64,000 nucleotides of DNA, from positions 24,579 to 88,578 of the forward strand of contig NZ_JONJ01000015.1 in NCBI RefSeq assembly GCF_000711825.1. The letters are read 5' to 3'. This document shows positions 9,241 to 20,700 of this stretch, one piece after another. Source of the DNA: [Clostridium] aminophilum DSM 10710 (GTDB lineage Bacteria > Bacillota > Clostridia > Lachnospirales > Lachnospiraceae). The notes beneath the pieces are model-generated. The model was not told the origin of the DNA, ran no database searches, and was given only the letters and a program-made list of their open reading frames with translations. A program made the position numbers and the translations under genes. Every line of letters starts with the position of its first letter. The first letter of the stretch is position 1.

Positions 9241-9483
9241 ATTGTCTCCTTTTCTCCTCTTTCCCGACTCTTGTCCGTGACTACTGCTCTGCACGCGAGA
9301 TCTCTGAAACAAAACCCGCGAAAGGACTACGCTTTTCGCTTCCTTCGGCTTCCCATCCCTCACTTCAGAGGGAAAGCCTGCGGTTCCTCACATGTACAGC
9401 AGCGGTCCCGGAAGTAGTCAGAAGGATAAAAATAATATTGGTTGCATACCGGACCGGGACATTCATCCCCCTGTCCGATTGTG
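9241..9483. other. gap between pnp and the rpsO terminator
   Basis: No gene is recognised in these roughly 240 bp. It should hold the pnp promoter and any 5' leader; I could not single out a convincing promoter. Confidence 0.4.
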
Positions 9484-9516
9484 AAAAAGGGGCAGAGACC
9501 GCAAAATCTCTGCCCC
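9484..9516 (-). terminator. intrinsic terminator after rpsO
   Basis: A perfect 10-bp stem GGGGCAGAGA / TCTCTGCCCC (9489-9498 and 9507-9516) with an 8-base loop is followed by TTTTT on the minus strand, 17 bp past the rpsO stop. Confidence 0.9.
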
Positions 9517-9533
9517 CGAGCACTCGAAGCGAA

Positions 9534-9800
9534 TTACTTTCTCAGACCGAGCTTCTCGATCAGCGCACGATAACCCTCAAGATCTGTCTTCTTCAGGTAA
9601 TCAAGAAGACCTCTTCTCTTACCTACCATCTTCAGAAGACCTCTTCTGGAGTGATGATCCTTCTGGTTGTTAGCAAGATGAGCGTTGAGCTCCTGGATGC
9701 GCTCTGTAAGAAGTGCGATCTGAACCTCCGGTGAACCTGTATCACCGGCTTTTCTGCCGTACTGGTTGATGATTTCTGTCTTTTTCTCTTTTGTGATCAT
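9534..9800 (-). CDS. rpsO: 30S ribosomal protein S15
   Basis: An 88-residue ribosomal protein that binds the 16S rRNA central domain and bridges to the 50S subunit. The sequence has the S15 landmarks [17 protein letters not shown] (about 24-40), [32 protein letters not shown] (about 41-72) and a C-terminal LGLRK. The start at 9800 has AGGAGG 7 bases upstream. It is a single gene with its own promoter and a strong terminator. The leader of about 95 nt could bind S15 for autoregulation, as in other bacteria, but no fold was assigned. Confidence 0.98.
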   Translation of the reverse strand: MITKEKKTEIINQYGRKAGDTGSPEVQIALLTERIQELNAHLANNQKDHHSRRGLLKMVGKRRGLLDYLKKTDLEGYRALIEKLGLRK

Positions 9801-9895
9801 GATAGATCCTCCTTGTTTTTTCAACTGACCGTATACGAAGTTTACGTCAGGAGTACCTCGGATAAACTGCGTATCGGCGAATTCATACCTCGCGT

Positions 9896-9924
9896 ATTAT
9901 ATCATGTCGGCTCAAAACTGTAAA
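9896..9924 (-). promoter_or_regulatory. sigma-A promoter of rpsO
   Basis: On the minus strand TTTACA (9919-9924), 17 bp, and TATAAT (9896-9901), about 95 bp before the rpsO start. Confidence 0.75.
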
Positions 9925-9939
9925 TAATAATTTCAGTTT

Positions 9940-12012
9940 TTATGCCGCTCCCGGTCCGACTGCTGCGCCGATGTTCCGATCCGCTCCCGGTCCGGAAACG
10001 GCAGCCGTCTCATGAGCGGCCGCTTCGGTCTTCGTCTGAGCGGACTGACCGGCTCTCGGTCCGTCTGCCTGCGTCCCGGCCGGTTTTGCCGCCGCGGTCT
10101 CAGCCGGTTTTGCAGCTGCGGTCTCCGGCTGTGTCTCCGCCGTATTCGGTGTCGCCGCGCCGCCCGGTCCGACCGGCGTGTTCGCAGGTTCGGTTTTCTG
10201 CGTGTTTTCGGTTGTCTGCGCTGTCTGAGCGCTCTCCGATGCCTGCGCGGATGTCTCCGCTGCCGTTTCCTGGCCGGACGGTCTGCCGTCTCTGCTGGTC
10301 TTTTTACTCTCGGTACCCGCCGCGCCATAGCAGACGACAACGCATCCCGTGTCGATATTCTCAAACAGTTTTCTTGCCATCGCCGGCGGCATATTGATGC
10401 AGCCGTGGGAACCGTTTGTCTTGTAAATCGTGCCGCCGAACGATCCTCTCCAGTTGGCATCATGAAAGCCGATTCCATTGTTGAACGGCATCCAGTAGCT
10501 GACCGGCGTTCGATAATTTTCACCTTTTAAGACAGCATTTTTCTGCTTATACGCCACGGTATATACCCCGTTCGGCGTACCGTGTCCTTTGGAGAGATTT
10601 CCTGACACAAAATCCGTATCCAGCACCAGTGTTCCGTTCTTATAATAATATAAATGCTGACCGGTCAGATTCACTTCCACATAGGTATCACCGATACCTC
10701 CGTTCGCTCTGGACTTTCCGGATTTCGAGTAGGCCGGCTCTTTCTCCGTGCTCTCCCCTTCGCGGACTGCGGTCAGAAGATTTGCGGTCTCGGTCGCCGT
10801 GTCGATCTTCCATCCATAGGTTCCGCCGTTGACATCCACGGTTGTCCCGTAGCTTGTCCGAAAACCTCTGGTTCTGCCGACCGTATCGTATTTCTGTGCA
10901 AGTGAGCTGACATACGCTGCTGCTTCACCCTCGTTCACCTGCATGGAACCGTCCGCGCCGACCGACAGCCAGTTACGGATTGTATCGCCGCTCAGCACTT
11001 CCTTTTCATCACCGAACTGGTAAATGACCGACATCTCCGCGGCTTTGTTCAGGTGATCCAATGTTGAGAGAAGCGTCTCGTTATCATCATCGATCGCCGG
11101 ACTGAGATACAGATCTTCTTTCTCCAGATCAAGCTCCGTCTGAAGATTCTTCATCGCATCCCGCACGGCATCGTAAAGCTTGTCCGAATCCGCAAGCGTT
11201 CCCTTCTTCGCCGGAATCAGAGAATATCCTTTTCCTTCGACATAGTCCGAAACGGAAGCATTTTCCGGCCGGGTCTGTGTTTTGCGGTCCAGACATTCCA
11301 GATCGTCCACCAGTTTTTCGAGTTTTTTCTCGTCGAAAGTCACCGCCGTATCGATCGTGATCTTTTTAGAGTTTCCGAGCGTCAGTCCCCATGCCCAGAT
11401 ATTCTGTTCTCCGAGGAGTTTTTCGATACTGCCGTCGAACTCCGGCTTCATATCGACCGCCTCTCCGGCAATGCTTTCCGACTTTCCCTCCCGCTCCGCG
11501 ATCGTCAGGGTATAATTCCGCGTATCACGCTCAATTTCCTGTTCAACTTCCTGCGGGGTCTTTCCGGATGCGTCAACACCGTTGATGACCGTCCGGGGAA
11601 AGAACGCATTCCGGTAGGTCTGCGCTTTTACCGCATATCCGCCGGCACCGCAAAGAAGAACTGCTGCCGCTGCCGCCGCTGCAATCATTGCTTTCTTTTT
11701 TCCGGACATACCGCCCTCCGCCGCAAGATCACGGTTGTTCTTTTCCGCACGGCTTCGTCCGCGCTTAGGCGGTTCCTCTGCGTCAGGTGAAACGATCGTT
11801 TCTTCCGGAAATGCTTCCGCACCGGAAGCGCTCTCCTTTTCCTCCGCCTCGTGTTCATCCGGCATATCCGTCTGTGCTTTTTCCGCCAGAGACGTTTCCG
11901 CCGCCTCAATCGGCGGTGTCTCCTTCAGAACTTCTTTCTTCGCATATTTCGACCGGCTTCTTCCTCGTTTCGGAAGAGACTCCGGCGTATTCATTTTATC
12001 TTTCTTACTCAT
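9940..12012 (-). CDS. L,D-transpeptidase (YkuD domain) with long Ala/Thr-rich tail
   Basis: A 690-residue membrane-anchored cell-wall enzyme. A charged cytosolic part (1 to about 100) precedes one Ala-rich membrane helix at about 105-125. The extracellular part has two putative peptidoglycan-binding-type repeats and the YkuD domain at about 435-560, with the active-site motif SHGCINMP (catalytic Cys). The last 120 residues are low-complexity Thr, Ala, Glu and Pro with several AAAKPAET-like repeats. The start at 12012 has GGAG 9 bases upstream. An upstream in-frame ATG at 12051 lies too close to the promoter. The enzyme forms 3-3 or other L,D-crosslinks. The tail is of unknown use and probably spans or binds the wall. 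Confidence 0.88.
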   Translation of the reverse strand: MSKKDKMNTPESLPKRGRSRSKYAKKEVLKETPPIEAAETSLAEKAQTDMPDEHEAEEKESASGAEAFPEETIVSPDAEEPPKRGRSRAEKNNRDLAAEGGMSGKKKAMIAAAAAAAVLLCGAGGYAVKAQTYRNAFFPRTVINGVDASGKTPQEVEQEIERDTRNYTLTIAEREGKSESIAGEAVDMKPEFDGSIEKLLGEQNIWAWGLTLGNSKKITIDTAVTFDEKKLEKLVDDLECLDRKTQTRPENASVSDYVEGKGYSLIPAKKGTLADSDKLYDAVRDAMKNLQTELDLEKEDLYLSPAIDDDNETLLSTLDHLNKAAEMSVIYQFGDEKEVLSGDTIRNWLSVGADGSMQVNEGEAAAYVSSLAQKYDTVGRTRGFRTSYGTTVDVNGGTYGWKIDTATETANLLTAVREGESTEKEPAYSKSGKSRANGGIGDTYVEVNLTGQHLYYYKNGTLVLDTDFVSGNLSKGHGTPNGVYTVAYKQKNAVLKGENYRTPVSYWMPFNNGIGFHDANWRGSFGGTIYKTNGSHGCINMPPAMARKLFENIDTGCVVVCYGAAGTESKKTSRDGRPSGQETAAETSAQASESAQTAQTTENTQKTEPANTPVGPGGAATPNTAETQPETAAAKPAETAAAKPAGTQADGPRAGQSAQTKTEAAAHETAAVSGPGADRNIGAAVGPGAA

Positions 12013-12064
12013 TCCATCTATCTCCGTAAAAGGCGTTTTCCACCCTGTCATAGTCTTTGTCTAT

Positions 12065-12092
12065 TCTATAGTAATCCGGTGCATAGCGTCAA
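12065..12092 (-). promoter_or_regulatory. promoter of the L,D-transpeptidase gene
   Basis: Minus strand TTGACG (12087-12092), 16 bp, TATAGA (12065-12070). The predicted start of transcription near 12058 supports translation from 12012. Confidence 0.6.
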
Positions 12093-12208
12093 ATGTCATT
12101 CCTCTGACATTACCATAAAGTCTTCCCGCCGTTTTCGTAAGATTTAACACTTCTGAAATATAGCAGTGCCCTCTGATCATATTGCTGTAACATTTTTTGC
12201 TATGACAT

Positions 12209-12256
12209 AAAAAAGCAGGAGACTCGCAGTTAGTGCCGCAAATCCCCTGTTTCTTT
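12209..12256 (-). terminator. intrinsic terminator of the dnaK operon
   Basis: An imperfect stem (CAGG and TTTGCGG on one side, CTGCGA and CTCCTG on the other) ends in six T on the minus strand, about 50 bp past the dnaJ stop. Confidence 0.6.
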
Positions 12257-12303
12257 ACTTTATTATCACGCGTTTTTTCATTATATTGCGGTTCTCCGCA
12301 AAA

Positions 12304-13443
12304 TCACTTTCCGAAAAATCCCTTTTTCTTCTTCTCTTCCGGCTCAATGCCATGCATCGCGTCATCGAACGCCTTCAGCGCTTCCTTCTGCTTTGCATTC
12401 AGCGACTGCGGAACCTGAACCACAAGAGTGATGTACTGATCGCCGCGAACATTGCGGTTTCGGAGCGACGGAACGCCTTTTCCCTTCAGACGGATCTTCG
12501 TATCGGTCGGTGTTCCGGCCTTTACCTCATATTCTTCCTCTCCGTCCACCGTGCGGATCTTGATGGTTCCGCCCAGTGCCGCAGTGGCAAATGAGATCGG
12601 AACCGTGGAAAAGATCGTGGTATCCTGTCTGCGGAAGATCGGATGCGGTGCAACAATTACTTCCACCAGCAAATCACCTCTCGGTCCTCCGTTGATACCC
12701 GGATCACCGTTGCCCTGATCACGCAGCTTCATGCCGTTGTCGATGCCGGCCGGAATTTTGACCTTGATGGTCTTCATGCGGGATACATATCCGGAGCCGT
12801 AGCAGTCCGGGCATTTCTCCCGGATCACCTTTCCGGTTCCGCCGCATTCCGGACAGCTCTGCACATTCTGTACGGTGCCGAACAGGGACTGCTGTGTGTA
12901 AACAATCTTTCCGCGGCCGCCGCACTTCGGGCAGGTCTCCGGTTTGGTTCCCGGCTTTGCACCGGTTCCGCCGCACTTCGAACAGGTCTCTTTCAGATTG
13001 ACCTTGATCTCCTTTTCGCAGCCGTGAATTGCTTCCTCGAATGAAATCCGGACGCTGGAATGAACGTTTGCCCCCTTCATCGGAGCGTTGGCGTTCCGGG
13101 ATGATCTGCGGCCGCCGCCGAAGATATCGCCGAAAATATCGCCGAAAATATCGCCCATATCCGCACCGTTAAAATCAAATCCGCCGAAGCCGCCGGCTCC
13201 TGCGCCGCCCTGGCTGAATGCATCCGGTCCGAACTGATCATACTGTCTTCTCTTTTCCGGATCGCTCAGCACGCTGTACGCTTCGGACGCTTCTTTAAAC
13301 TTCTCCGCCGCCTCTTCATTGCCCGGATTGGCATCCGGATGGTATTTCTTTGCCAGTTTACGATAGGCTTTCTTCAGCGCCGCATCATCCGCGTCCTTGG
13401 AAACGCCTAACACTTCATAATAATCTCTTTTGGACTCTGCCAT
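12304..13443 (-). CDS. dnaJ: molecular chaperone DnaJ
   Basis: A type I Hsp40 of 379 residues that stimulates DnaK ATPase and delivers unfolded clients. J domain at 1-70 with HPD (residues 34-36), a Gly/Phe-rich linker with repeated GDIFGDIFG, a zinc domain with four CxxCxGxG-type repeats (about 140-215) and the C-terminal client-binding domains. The start at 13443 has GGAGG 6 bases upstream. It is the last gene of the hrcA-grpE-dnaK-dnaJ operon, 248 bp past dnaK. The C-terminal KKKKGFFGK is a short basic tail. All key motifs are intact. Confidence 0.97.
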   Translation of the reverse strand: MAESKRDYYEVLGVSKDADDAALKKAYRKLAKKYHPDANPGNEEAAEKFKEASEAYSVLSDPEKRRQYDQFGPDAFSQGGAGAGGFGGFDFNGADMGDIFGDIFGDIFGGGRRSSRNANAPMKGANVHSSVRISFEEAIHGCEKEIKVNLKETCSKCGGTGAKPGTKPETCPKCGGRGKIVYTQQSLFGTVQNVQSCPECGGTGKVIREKCPDCYGSGYVSRMKTIKVKIPAGIDNGMKLRDQGNGDPGINGGPRGDLLVEVIVAPHPIFRRQDTTIFSTVPISFATAALGGTIKIRTVDGEEEYEVKAGTPTDTKIRLKGKGVPSLRNRNVRGDQYITLVVQVPQSLNAKQKEALKAFDDAMHGIEPEEKKKKGFFGK

Positions 13444-13691
13444 GTTATTCCTCCAGTCAGAAATGCCGTATCCGGTCTTTCTGTGCCCGCGTCGCCTCGG
13501 GTATGTTCTTTCCAGGATATCCCGCAAGCGGCATTCCTGCTACGATTCAATGTCTTTATGGCACACATGATGGGGCTCAGGCCGAAGCCCGATCCCCATC
13601 ACGCTCAAAGTGCTATTTCATCAGATCATCAAACCCGACCTTTTCGTGCCGGTTCTCTCAACGTATCTGACGGAACCCGCACCGTTCTTTA

Positions 13692-15668
<1,977 letters not shown>

Positions 15669-16349
15669 TTATTTCTTTACCTTAACCATGGAATGTCTGA
15701 CTACCTGTCCCCTGAAGGTGTAACCCTTCTGAAGGTCCATGGTAATCGTATCTTCCTCGGCATCGCTATCCTCATCGGTCATAACCGCGTTATGAAGGTT
15801 CGGATCGAACTTCTGTCCCAGCGCCTCGATCGGCTTCACATCCAGATCTTCGAATAATTTCTCGATCTGACGATAAATGCCGTCGACGCCCTTTGCAAAA
15901 GATGCTTCTCTTTCTTCCTCGGAAAGGCTTCCGAGCGCTCTCTCGAAGTTGTCGACCACCGGAAGAATCTTCTCGATGACATTTTTCGCGCCCATGTCAA
16001 ACATCTGCGCTTTTTCCTTCTCGGTACGCTTGCGGAAGTTGTCAAATTCCGCCATATTTCTCTGAAGGCGGTCGGTGAGTTCAGCGATCTTCTCGTCGCG
16101 CTCATCCTTCTTATCCTTCTTGAAGAATTTAAAGCCTTTTTTATCTTTATCGCCTGTGGATGCCTCTTCCGAAGCTTCCTCCGCGTCGCATGTCGCTTCC
16201 TCACCGGAAGTCATTTCCTTCTCGGGCTCCTCCTGCTTCTCATCTGCTTCCCTTGCCTCCGCGTCGACATTACCGGTTGTCTTCGCGTCCTCGGCATTTT
16301 CAGCACACTCTTCAGCATTCAGATTTTCTTTCATTTCTTCTTCTCTCAC
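15669..16349 (-). CDS. grpE: nucleotide exchange factor GrpE
   Basis: A 226-residue cochaperone that releases ADP from DnaK. The first about 85 residues are acidic, low-complexity and disordered. The conserved coiled coil (ELTDRLQRNMAEFDNFRKRTEKEK) runs at about 88-130 and the C-terminal beta domain ends with LQKGYTFRGQVVRHSMVKV. The start is taken as the GTG at 16349 because GGTG lies 9 bases upstream; an ATG five codons later is possible. It lies 28 bp past hrcA, in the usual operon order. Confidence 0.95.
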   Translation of the reverse strand: MREEEMKENLNAEECAENAEDAKTTGNVDAEAREADEKQEEPEKEMTSGEEATCDAEEASEEASTGDKDKKGFKFFKKDKKDERDEKIAELTDRLQRNMAEFDNFRKRTEKEKAQMFDMGAKNVIEKILPVVDNFERALGSLSEEEREASFAKGVDGIYRQIEKLFEDLDVKPIEALGQKFDPNLHNAVMTDEDSDAEEDTITMDLQKGYTFRGQVVRHSMVKVKK

Positions 16350-16377
16350 TTTTCAGCACACCTTTCTTCGAAATGTT

Positions 16378-17496
16378 TCAGCCCGCTCCACTGCCGTTCT
16401 TTTTGTCATTGAACGTGCTCTGCAACTGACTCATGAGCGTTCTGAGAGTTCCCACAACCTTCTCATAATCCATTCGTTTCGGGCCGACGATACCGACCGT
16501 TCCGCGAAGACCGTTACCCAGATCGTAATTTGCGGTAACGACGCTGCAGTCTTTCATGGATTGTACCTGATTCTCCTGGCCAATGTAGACCTGAATCCCG
16601 TTCTTCTTATCCTCCGCCACTTCCTCCATGTAAGCATTCTCTGCCAGAAATTCCTTCAGTTCATCCTTTTTCTCAAAAGTATGAAGAAGTTCGCTCGCCT
16701 GCTTGCGGTCGGACAGCTCCGGATACTTAAAGATGTTGGTTGCACCCTCGGTGTAGATATTCAGATCTTCCTCGTTGGTCCGGATCGCTTCCGCGATCTC
16801 ATTCAGAACCATGTCGACCACCTCACGCTGTTCTCCAGCCTGCTGTTTCATCTTGGAGATGACATCCAGGTTGATCTGCTCCATTGTAAGGCCGGTCAGA
16901 TTATTGTTCAGAAGAATATTAAGATTCAGCAGTTCCTGATCACTCAGCGTCTCTGCGGTATCCACCATCGAGTTTTTGATGATGTTTCCCTCAAGCACCG
17001 TTACAATCAGGAGTTTGCCTGTCTCTACTCTGGAAAGCTGGACAAATTTCAACTTTGTCCGGTTATACTGCGGACCGCTGATCATCGCGGCGTAATTTGT
17101 ACTCACCGCAAGGATTTTCGCCATCTGCTTCAGCAGATCTTCCAGTCGGTCCACCCGGCTGATCATCAGGCTGTTTACGGAGTCCTTCTCCTCCGTCACC
17201 TCTGCGAGTTCCGCCTTCTCAGCGTCCCTCTCTTTGATGACGGCATCCTTCTCCTTCACAATCTCATCGACGTAGAAGCGATATCCCTTGTCCGAGGGAA
17301 TTCTTCCGGATGAGGTGTGCGGCTGAATGATGTAGCCCATCTGTTCCAGATCCGACATCTCGTTTCGGATCGTCGCACTGCTCAGCTTGAGGTCGGAACT
17401 TCTCGAGATCGTCCGGGAACCGACCGGCTCACCTGTCTCAAGGTAGGTCTGGATAATCGTCTTCAGAATCGTAATCTTTCTCGCATCCAGTTCCAT
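16378..17496 (-). CDS. hrcA: heat-inducible transcriptional repressor HrcA
   Basis: A 372-residue repressor of class I heat-shock genes that binds CIRCE and needs GroEL to stay active. A winged helix at 1-75 (KITILKTIIQTYLETGEPVGSRTISR, then SSATIRNEMSDLEQMGYI), a GAF-like domain and a C-terminal dimerisation part with GPKRMDYEKVVGTLRTL. The start at 17496 has GGAGG 8 bases upstream; the 14 in-frame codons before it would run into the CIRCE site. It is the first gene of its own operon and so is autoregulated by the CIRCE element at 17528-17554. Confidence 0.97.
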   Translation of the reverse strand: MELDARKITILKTIIQTYLETGEPVGSRTISRSSDLKLSSATIRNEMSDLEQMGYIIQPHTSSGRIPSDKGYRFYVDEIVKEKDAVIKERDAEKAELAEVTEEKDSVNSLMISRVDRLEDLLKQMAKILAVSTNYAAMISGPQYNRTKLKFVQLSRVETGKLLIVTVLEGNIIKNSMVDTAETLSDQELLNLNILLNNNLTGLTMEQINLDVISKMKQQAGEQREVVDMVLNEIAEAIRTNEEDLNIYTEGATNIFKYPELSDRKQASELLHTFEKKDELKEFLAENAYMEEVAEDKKNGIQVYIGQENQVQSMKDCSVVTANYDLGNGLRGTVGIVGPKRMDYEKVVGTLRTLMSQLQSTFNDKKNGSGAG

Positions 17497-17527
17497 CCAA
17501 TGCTCCTCCCTGTTCTCTTTCGATTTG

Positions 17528-17554
17528 TTAGCACTCATTTTTGTGGAGTGCTAA
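17528..17554. promoter_or_regulatory. CIRCE operator (HrcA binding site)
   Basis: TTAGCACTC, 9 bp, GAGTGCTAA: a perfect match to the CIRCE inverted repeat. It lies between the promoter -10 and the hrcA start codon, so bound HrcA would block the whole hrcA-grpE-dnaK-dnaJ operon. Confidence 0.98.
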
Positions 17555-17568
17555 TATCTACAGTTCAT

Positions 17569-17597
17569 AATATAGGACGGTGGGAATGCTTTGTCAA
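17569..17597 (-). promoter_or_regulatory. sigma-A promoter of the hrcA operon
   Basis: Minus strand TTGACA (17592-17597), 17 bp, TATATT (17569-17574), directly upstream of the CIRCE site. Confidence 0.88.
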
Positions 17598-17753
17598 CAC
17601 ATTTTTCGCATTTTCCTTTCCCTCCGATCCGGATAGGGTACATCTAAACTAATGTAAAAAAACCGATGCTGTACTTATGTCCATAATGATAGGTTCCCTG
17701 TCTCAAAAAGCGCCTAAATGCGCCCTTTTCAACCTGTGCTTCCGGGCCCGGGC

Positions 17754-17781
17754 TTGACATTTAACATTTCTGTAATATAAT
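17754..17781 (+). promoter_or_regulatory. sigma-A promoter of the 3D-domain gene
   Basis: TTGACA (17754-17759), 16 bp, TATAAT (17776-17781). A leader of about 120 nt follows; I recognise no riboswitch in it. The remaining gap between the hrcA promoter and this site (17598-17753) holds no gene. Confidence 0.82.
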
Positions 17782-17908
17782 GAACACGAAACTGCAAAAT
17801 CTGACATTGAAGATGTGACAGGATTTTATGATTTACTACAAATCATCTCCTGACCCGAAACCCAATGACATAACGATATCTTTTGTGTCAGCCCAAAAGT
17901 GAGGTTAT

Positions 17909-18379
17909 ATGAAGAATTCACAGATGATCACTGCTGTGACCGCATGTTTCATTGCGGCAGCTTCGACGTTCACTTCCTTTGCGGCAGATACCGCCACCGG
18001 TCCCGCACTTGCGGCCGTTCAGGAAGAAACCACGCCGGAGTCCCAGCAGACAGACGAGGCAGGACACCTACTGACCATGCAGACACCGGACGGCACCATC
18101 GCATCCTATGCCGGAGAATTCCGTGCAAGCGCTTACAGTGCTGAGGAGTATGGATCCAGTCTCACCGCAAGCGGTGTCTATGCAAAGGCAAATCACACAA
18201 TCGCAGCAGACCGCAATGTGTTCCCGATGGGAACAAAGCTTCTGATCGATGGAACTGTATACACCGTGGAAGACACCGGATCCGCCATCCGCGGAAACAA
18301 GCTGGACATCTTCTTCAACACCAACCGCGAGTGCTATAACTACGGCGTTCGCACTGTATCCGTGTACCGCTTGCCGTAA
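17909..18379 (+). CDS. secreted 3D-domain protein (putative cell-wall lytic protein)
   Basis: A 156-residue exported protein. Residues 1-25 form a signal peptide (MKNSQMITAVTACFIAAAS, cleavage near FAA/DT). Residues 65-156 form a 3D domain named for its three conserved Asp: FRASAYSAEEYG, a TASGVYAKANHTIAADRNVFPMGTKL-type core, and VEDTGSAIRGNKLDIFF. Such domains have the double-psi barrel fold of MltA and are seen in Firmicutes resuscitation or spore-cortex lytic proteins. There is no LysM or G5 domain here, so it is a minimal version. GAGG lies 4 bases before the ATG. It is a single gene with its own promoter and terminator. Confidence 0.85.
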   Translation: MKNSQMITAVTACFIAAASTFTSFAADTATGPALAAVQEETTPESQQTDEAGHLLTMQTPDGTIASYAGEFRASAYSAEEYGSSLTASGVYAKANHTIAADRNVFPMGTKLLIDGTVYTVEDTGSAIRGNKLDIFFNTNRECYNYGVRTVSVYRLP

Positions 18380-18435
18380 CGAACTGATCATTCTGAATTT
18401 CAATACTGATAGGATGAAAATTGATAAAAGCTTTG

Positions 18436-18489
18436 AAAGGTGCTGTCACATTCGTTGATTGATCAATCAACCAGTGCGACAGCACCTTT
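18436..18489. terminator. bidirectional terminator between the 3D gene and the ABC operon
   Basis: AAAGGTGCTGTC (18436-18447) and GACAGCACCTTT (18478-18489) form a 12-bp stem followed by a T-run on the plus strand. The loop itself contains a perfect 16-bp palindrome (TTGATTGATCAATCAA, 18455-18470). It serves two converging transcripts. Confidence 0.85.
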
Positions 18490-18524
18490 TTCGATATGTC
18501 TTCTTTCATTTATCCATGGACGTA

Positions 18525-20690
18525 TCACAAAAGCTGCCTGCGCACAAGCTCTGCGAATTTTCCGTTTCGCTCCATTAATTCAGAATATTTACCCTCTTCC
18601 GCAATCTTTCCATTCTCAATCATGATAATCCGGTCAAACTGTTCCACGGTAGAAAGGCGGTGCGCCACCATAATCACCGTTGCTTTCATCCGGCGAACAT
18701 GCTCCAGTACCGCCCGCTGGCTTTCATTGTCCAGCGCGGAAGTTGCCTCATCCAGCAAAAGAATTCTGGGATTTGCCAGAAAAGCCCGCGCCAGAAGAAG
18801 TCTCTGACGCTGTCCGCCGGAAAAACCGCCCGAGTTGGATTCCGAAATCTCCGTATTCATCTGAAGCGGCAGTGACCGGATATCATCTCCGATGACCGCA
18901 GCATCCGCAGCCGCCCAGATCTGCCCCATGTCCGCATATTCCTCTTTTCCGAACGCAATGTTTTCCGCAATGGTTCCCGGAAACAGACGGCTGAACTGAA
19001 AAACAGATCCGATGCATTTCCTGAGCGATTTCTGATTCAGACCGCTGATCGATTTCTCATCGTAAAAAACATTTCCGGAATCCGGTTTTTCCAGTCCGAG
19101 AAGAATCTTCAGAAGTGTGCTTTTCCCGCATCCGCTCTCCCCTACAATGGCCAGTTTTTCTCCGCTTTTTATCTCGGCGGAAAACCCGTCCAGACAGGGC
19201 CGGCTTCCCTTTTCATAGGAAAATGTGACATCTTCCAGTCGGATATTTCCCTGAAGACTCCGCACATATTCCAGGCTCTCCGTCTCTTCAGCCGGCATTT
19301 CAAGGATCGGCGCGATGTTCCTGCATAAAAGAACGGTCAGGAACATATTTTTCATAATATCCGTGATCCGGTCGACTACCGTCATAATCAGTGCGAATGA
19401 CGATAGAAAGGTAAGATACTGGGTATTGCGCAAACCTGCATTCAGCGCCGCCATGAGAAAAACCATCGTGGTCAGAAGCCTGATTCCGGCCATGATTTCA
19501 TTGCTGTATTTCAGAAGAAACGGCTGCCGGTAGGTAAGCGCCAACCGCTTTCGGTACATTTCTGCCCATCTGGCATAGACGAAAACACCGGCGCCCAGGC
19601 CCTTGATCTTCTGAATTCCCCTGATGGCCGAAAACAGAAAATCCGTATACTCCATGTCCAGATCCAGAAGACGGGCTTCCTTTCTCATGTTCATCCATGC
19701 ACTGAGCACAGAGAACAGGATGTACGCGGAAAGCATTATCATCGCCGGCCCGAACATATCCGCGCTGAAAGAATGCAGCTGGACCAGATAGGCCGCGGAA
19801 AAACTGAGATTCAGCAGGACATCCATAATGATGTCCAGAATAATGTCCGACAGGCGGTTGCAGCTGTTAATTCTGCGCGATATCTTTCCGGAAGAGGTAT
19901 CTTTAAAAAAGGCATATGGCAAATGAAGAAGCTTTGCCATGACACTGGATTCGACCTCAATCGACGCACGGATCTTGGTTTCCGAGAGCAGCAGCGTCTT
20001 GACCGTCGTGATCAGTGCACGGATCAGAACAACCAGAAGGTAGATGAAAACCGCGATGGCAAAACCGCCGGCAGAATGCTCTGACGGAATGTAGTTCTGA
20101 TAAATATACCTGCTGACCGCCGGAATCCCCAGGCCCAGCGCGGCGGACAGACCGGTTGCCAGAGCAAGCCGGGCAACATCCGACAGTCTCAGACTGTATA
20201 TGGCATGGACGCAAAAAGTCCGCAGGATTGTTTTTCGCACGGTCAGCGGTCGGTGAAAAATATAGCATCCCTTTTTCAGACCTTCGCAAAACGCGGCGGA
20301 CGCATATCCTTCCGACGCATCACCGGGGCAGTAATACCGGTATCCCATTCCGGTCGGGATGACGGCGACCGCTTTGTTGTCCGCGCGGAAAGCCAGAATA
20401 AAATCCGTTTTTTTCCTGCAGACCGCCTGCGTATCTTCATAATAATCGTACATCATCCCCAGCGGATCCAGCATCGTGTCCAGAAGCGGCGAAATACTGT
20501 GAAATCCGTACAGCCGGTCTGCATCAATGCCGAAACGTCCCAGAATATAGAGCACTGTGGTCTGGACGTCCTCCATCTCATCTTCAATGAGCCGGACCGG
20601 TCTGTCCTGCAGAAGCGCTGCGTCCGCGTTCTGCTCCATCCGGGCATTGTTTTCTTCCCTCTTTTTGATGATTTCTCCGTAAAGCCCCAT
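18525..20690 (-). CDS. NHLM/NHLP-type ABC exporter, permease/ATPase (ABC2-like)
   Basis: A 721-residue half-transporter. The N-terminal 150 residues are a soluble domain ending in a beta-rich block (AVAVIPTGMGYRYYCPGDAS, then CYIFHRPL), as in the second ABC protein of NHLM bacteriocin export systems. Six membrane helices follow (about 160-440), then an ATPase with Walker A GESGCGKST, signature SGGQRQRLLLARAF and Walker B ILLLDEATSALD. All catalytic motifs are present. It starts 10 bp after the other ABC gene, so the two should form a heterodimer. A weak AAGGGA ribosome binding site precedes it. The substrate is unknown: no precursor peptide was found nearby. Confidence 0.8.
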   Translation of the reverse strand: MGLYGEIIKKREENNARMEQNADAALLQDRPVRLIEDEMEDVQTTVLYILGRFGIDADRLYGFHSISPLLDTMLDPLGMMYDYYEDTQAVCRKKTDFILAFRADNKAVAVIPTGMGYRYYCPGDASEGYASAAFCEGLKKGCYIFHRPLTVRKTILRTFCVHAIYSLRLSDVARLALATGLSAALGLGIPAVSRYIYQNYIPSEHSAGGFAIAVFIYLLVVLIRALITTVKTLLLSETKIRASIEVESSVMAKLLHLPYAFFKDTSSGKISRRINSCNRLSDIILDIIMDVLLNLSFSAAYLVQLHSFSADMFGPAMIMLSAYILFSVLSAWMNMRKEARLLDLDMEYTDFLFSAIRGIQKIKGLGAGVFVYARWAEMYRKRLALTYRQPFLLKYSNEIMAGIRLLTTMVFLMAALNAGLRNTQYLTFLSSFALIMTVVDRITDIMKNMFLTVLLCRNIAPILEMPAEETESLEYVRSLQGNIRLEDVTFSYEKGSRPCLDGFSAEIKSGEKLAIVGESGCGKSTLLKILLGLEKPDSGNVFYDEKSISGLNQKSLRKCIGSVFQFSRLFPGTIAENIAFGKEEYADMGQIWAAADAAVIGDDIRSLPLQMNTEISESNSGGFSGGQRQRLLLARAFLANPRILLLDEATSALDNESQRAVLEHVRRMKATVIMVAHRLSTVEQFDRIIMIENGKIAEEGKYSELMERNGKFAELVRRQLL

Positions 20691-20700
20691 TCTTATTCCC

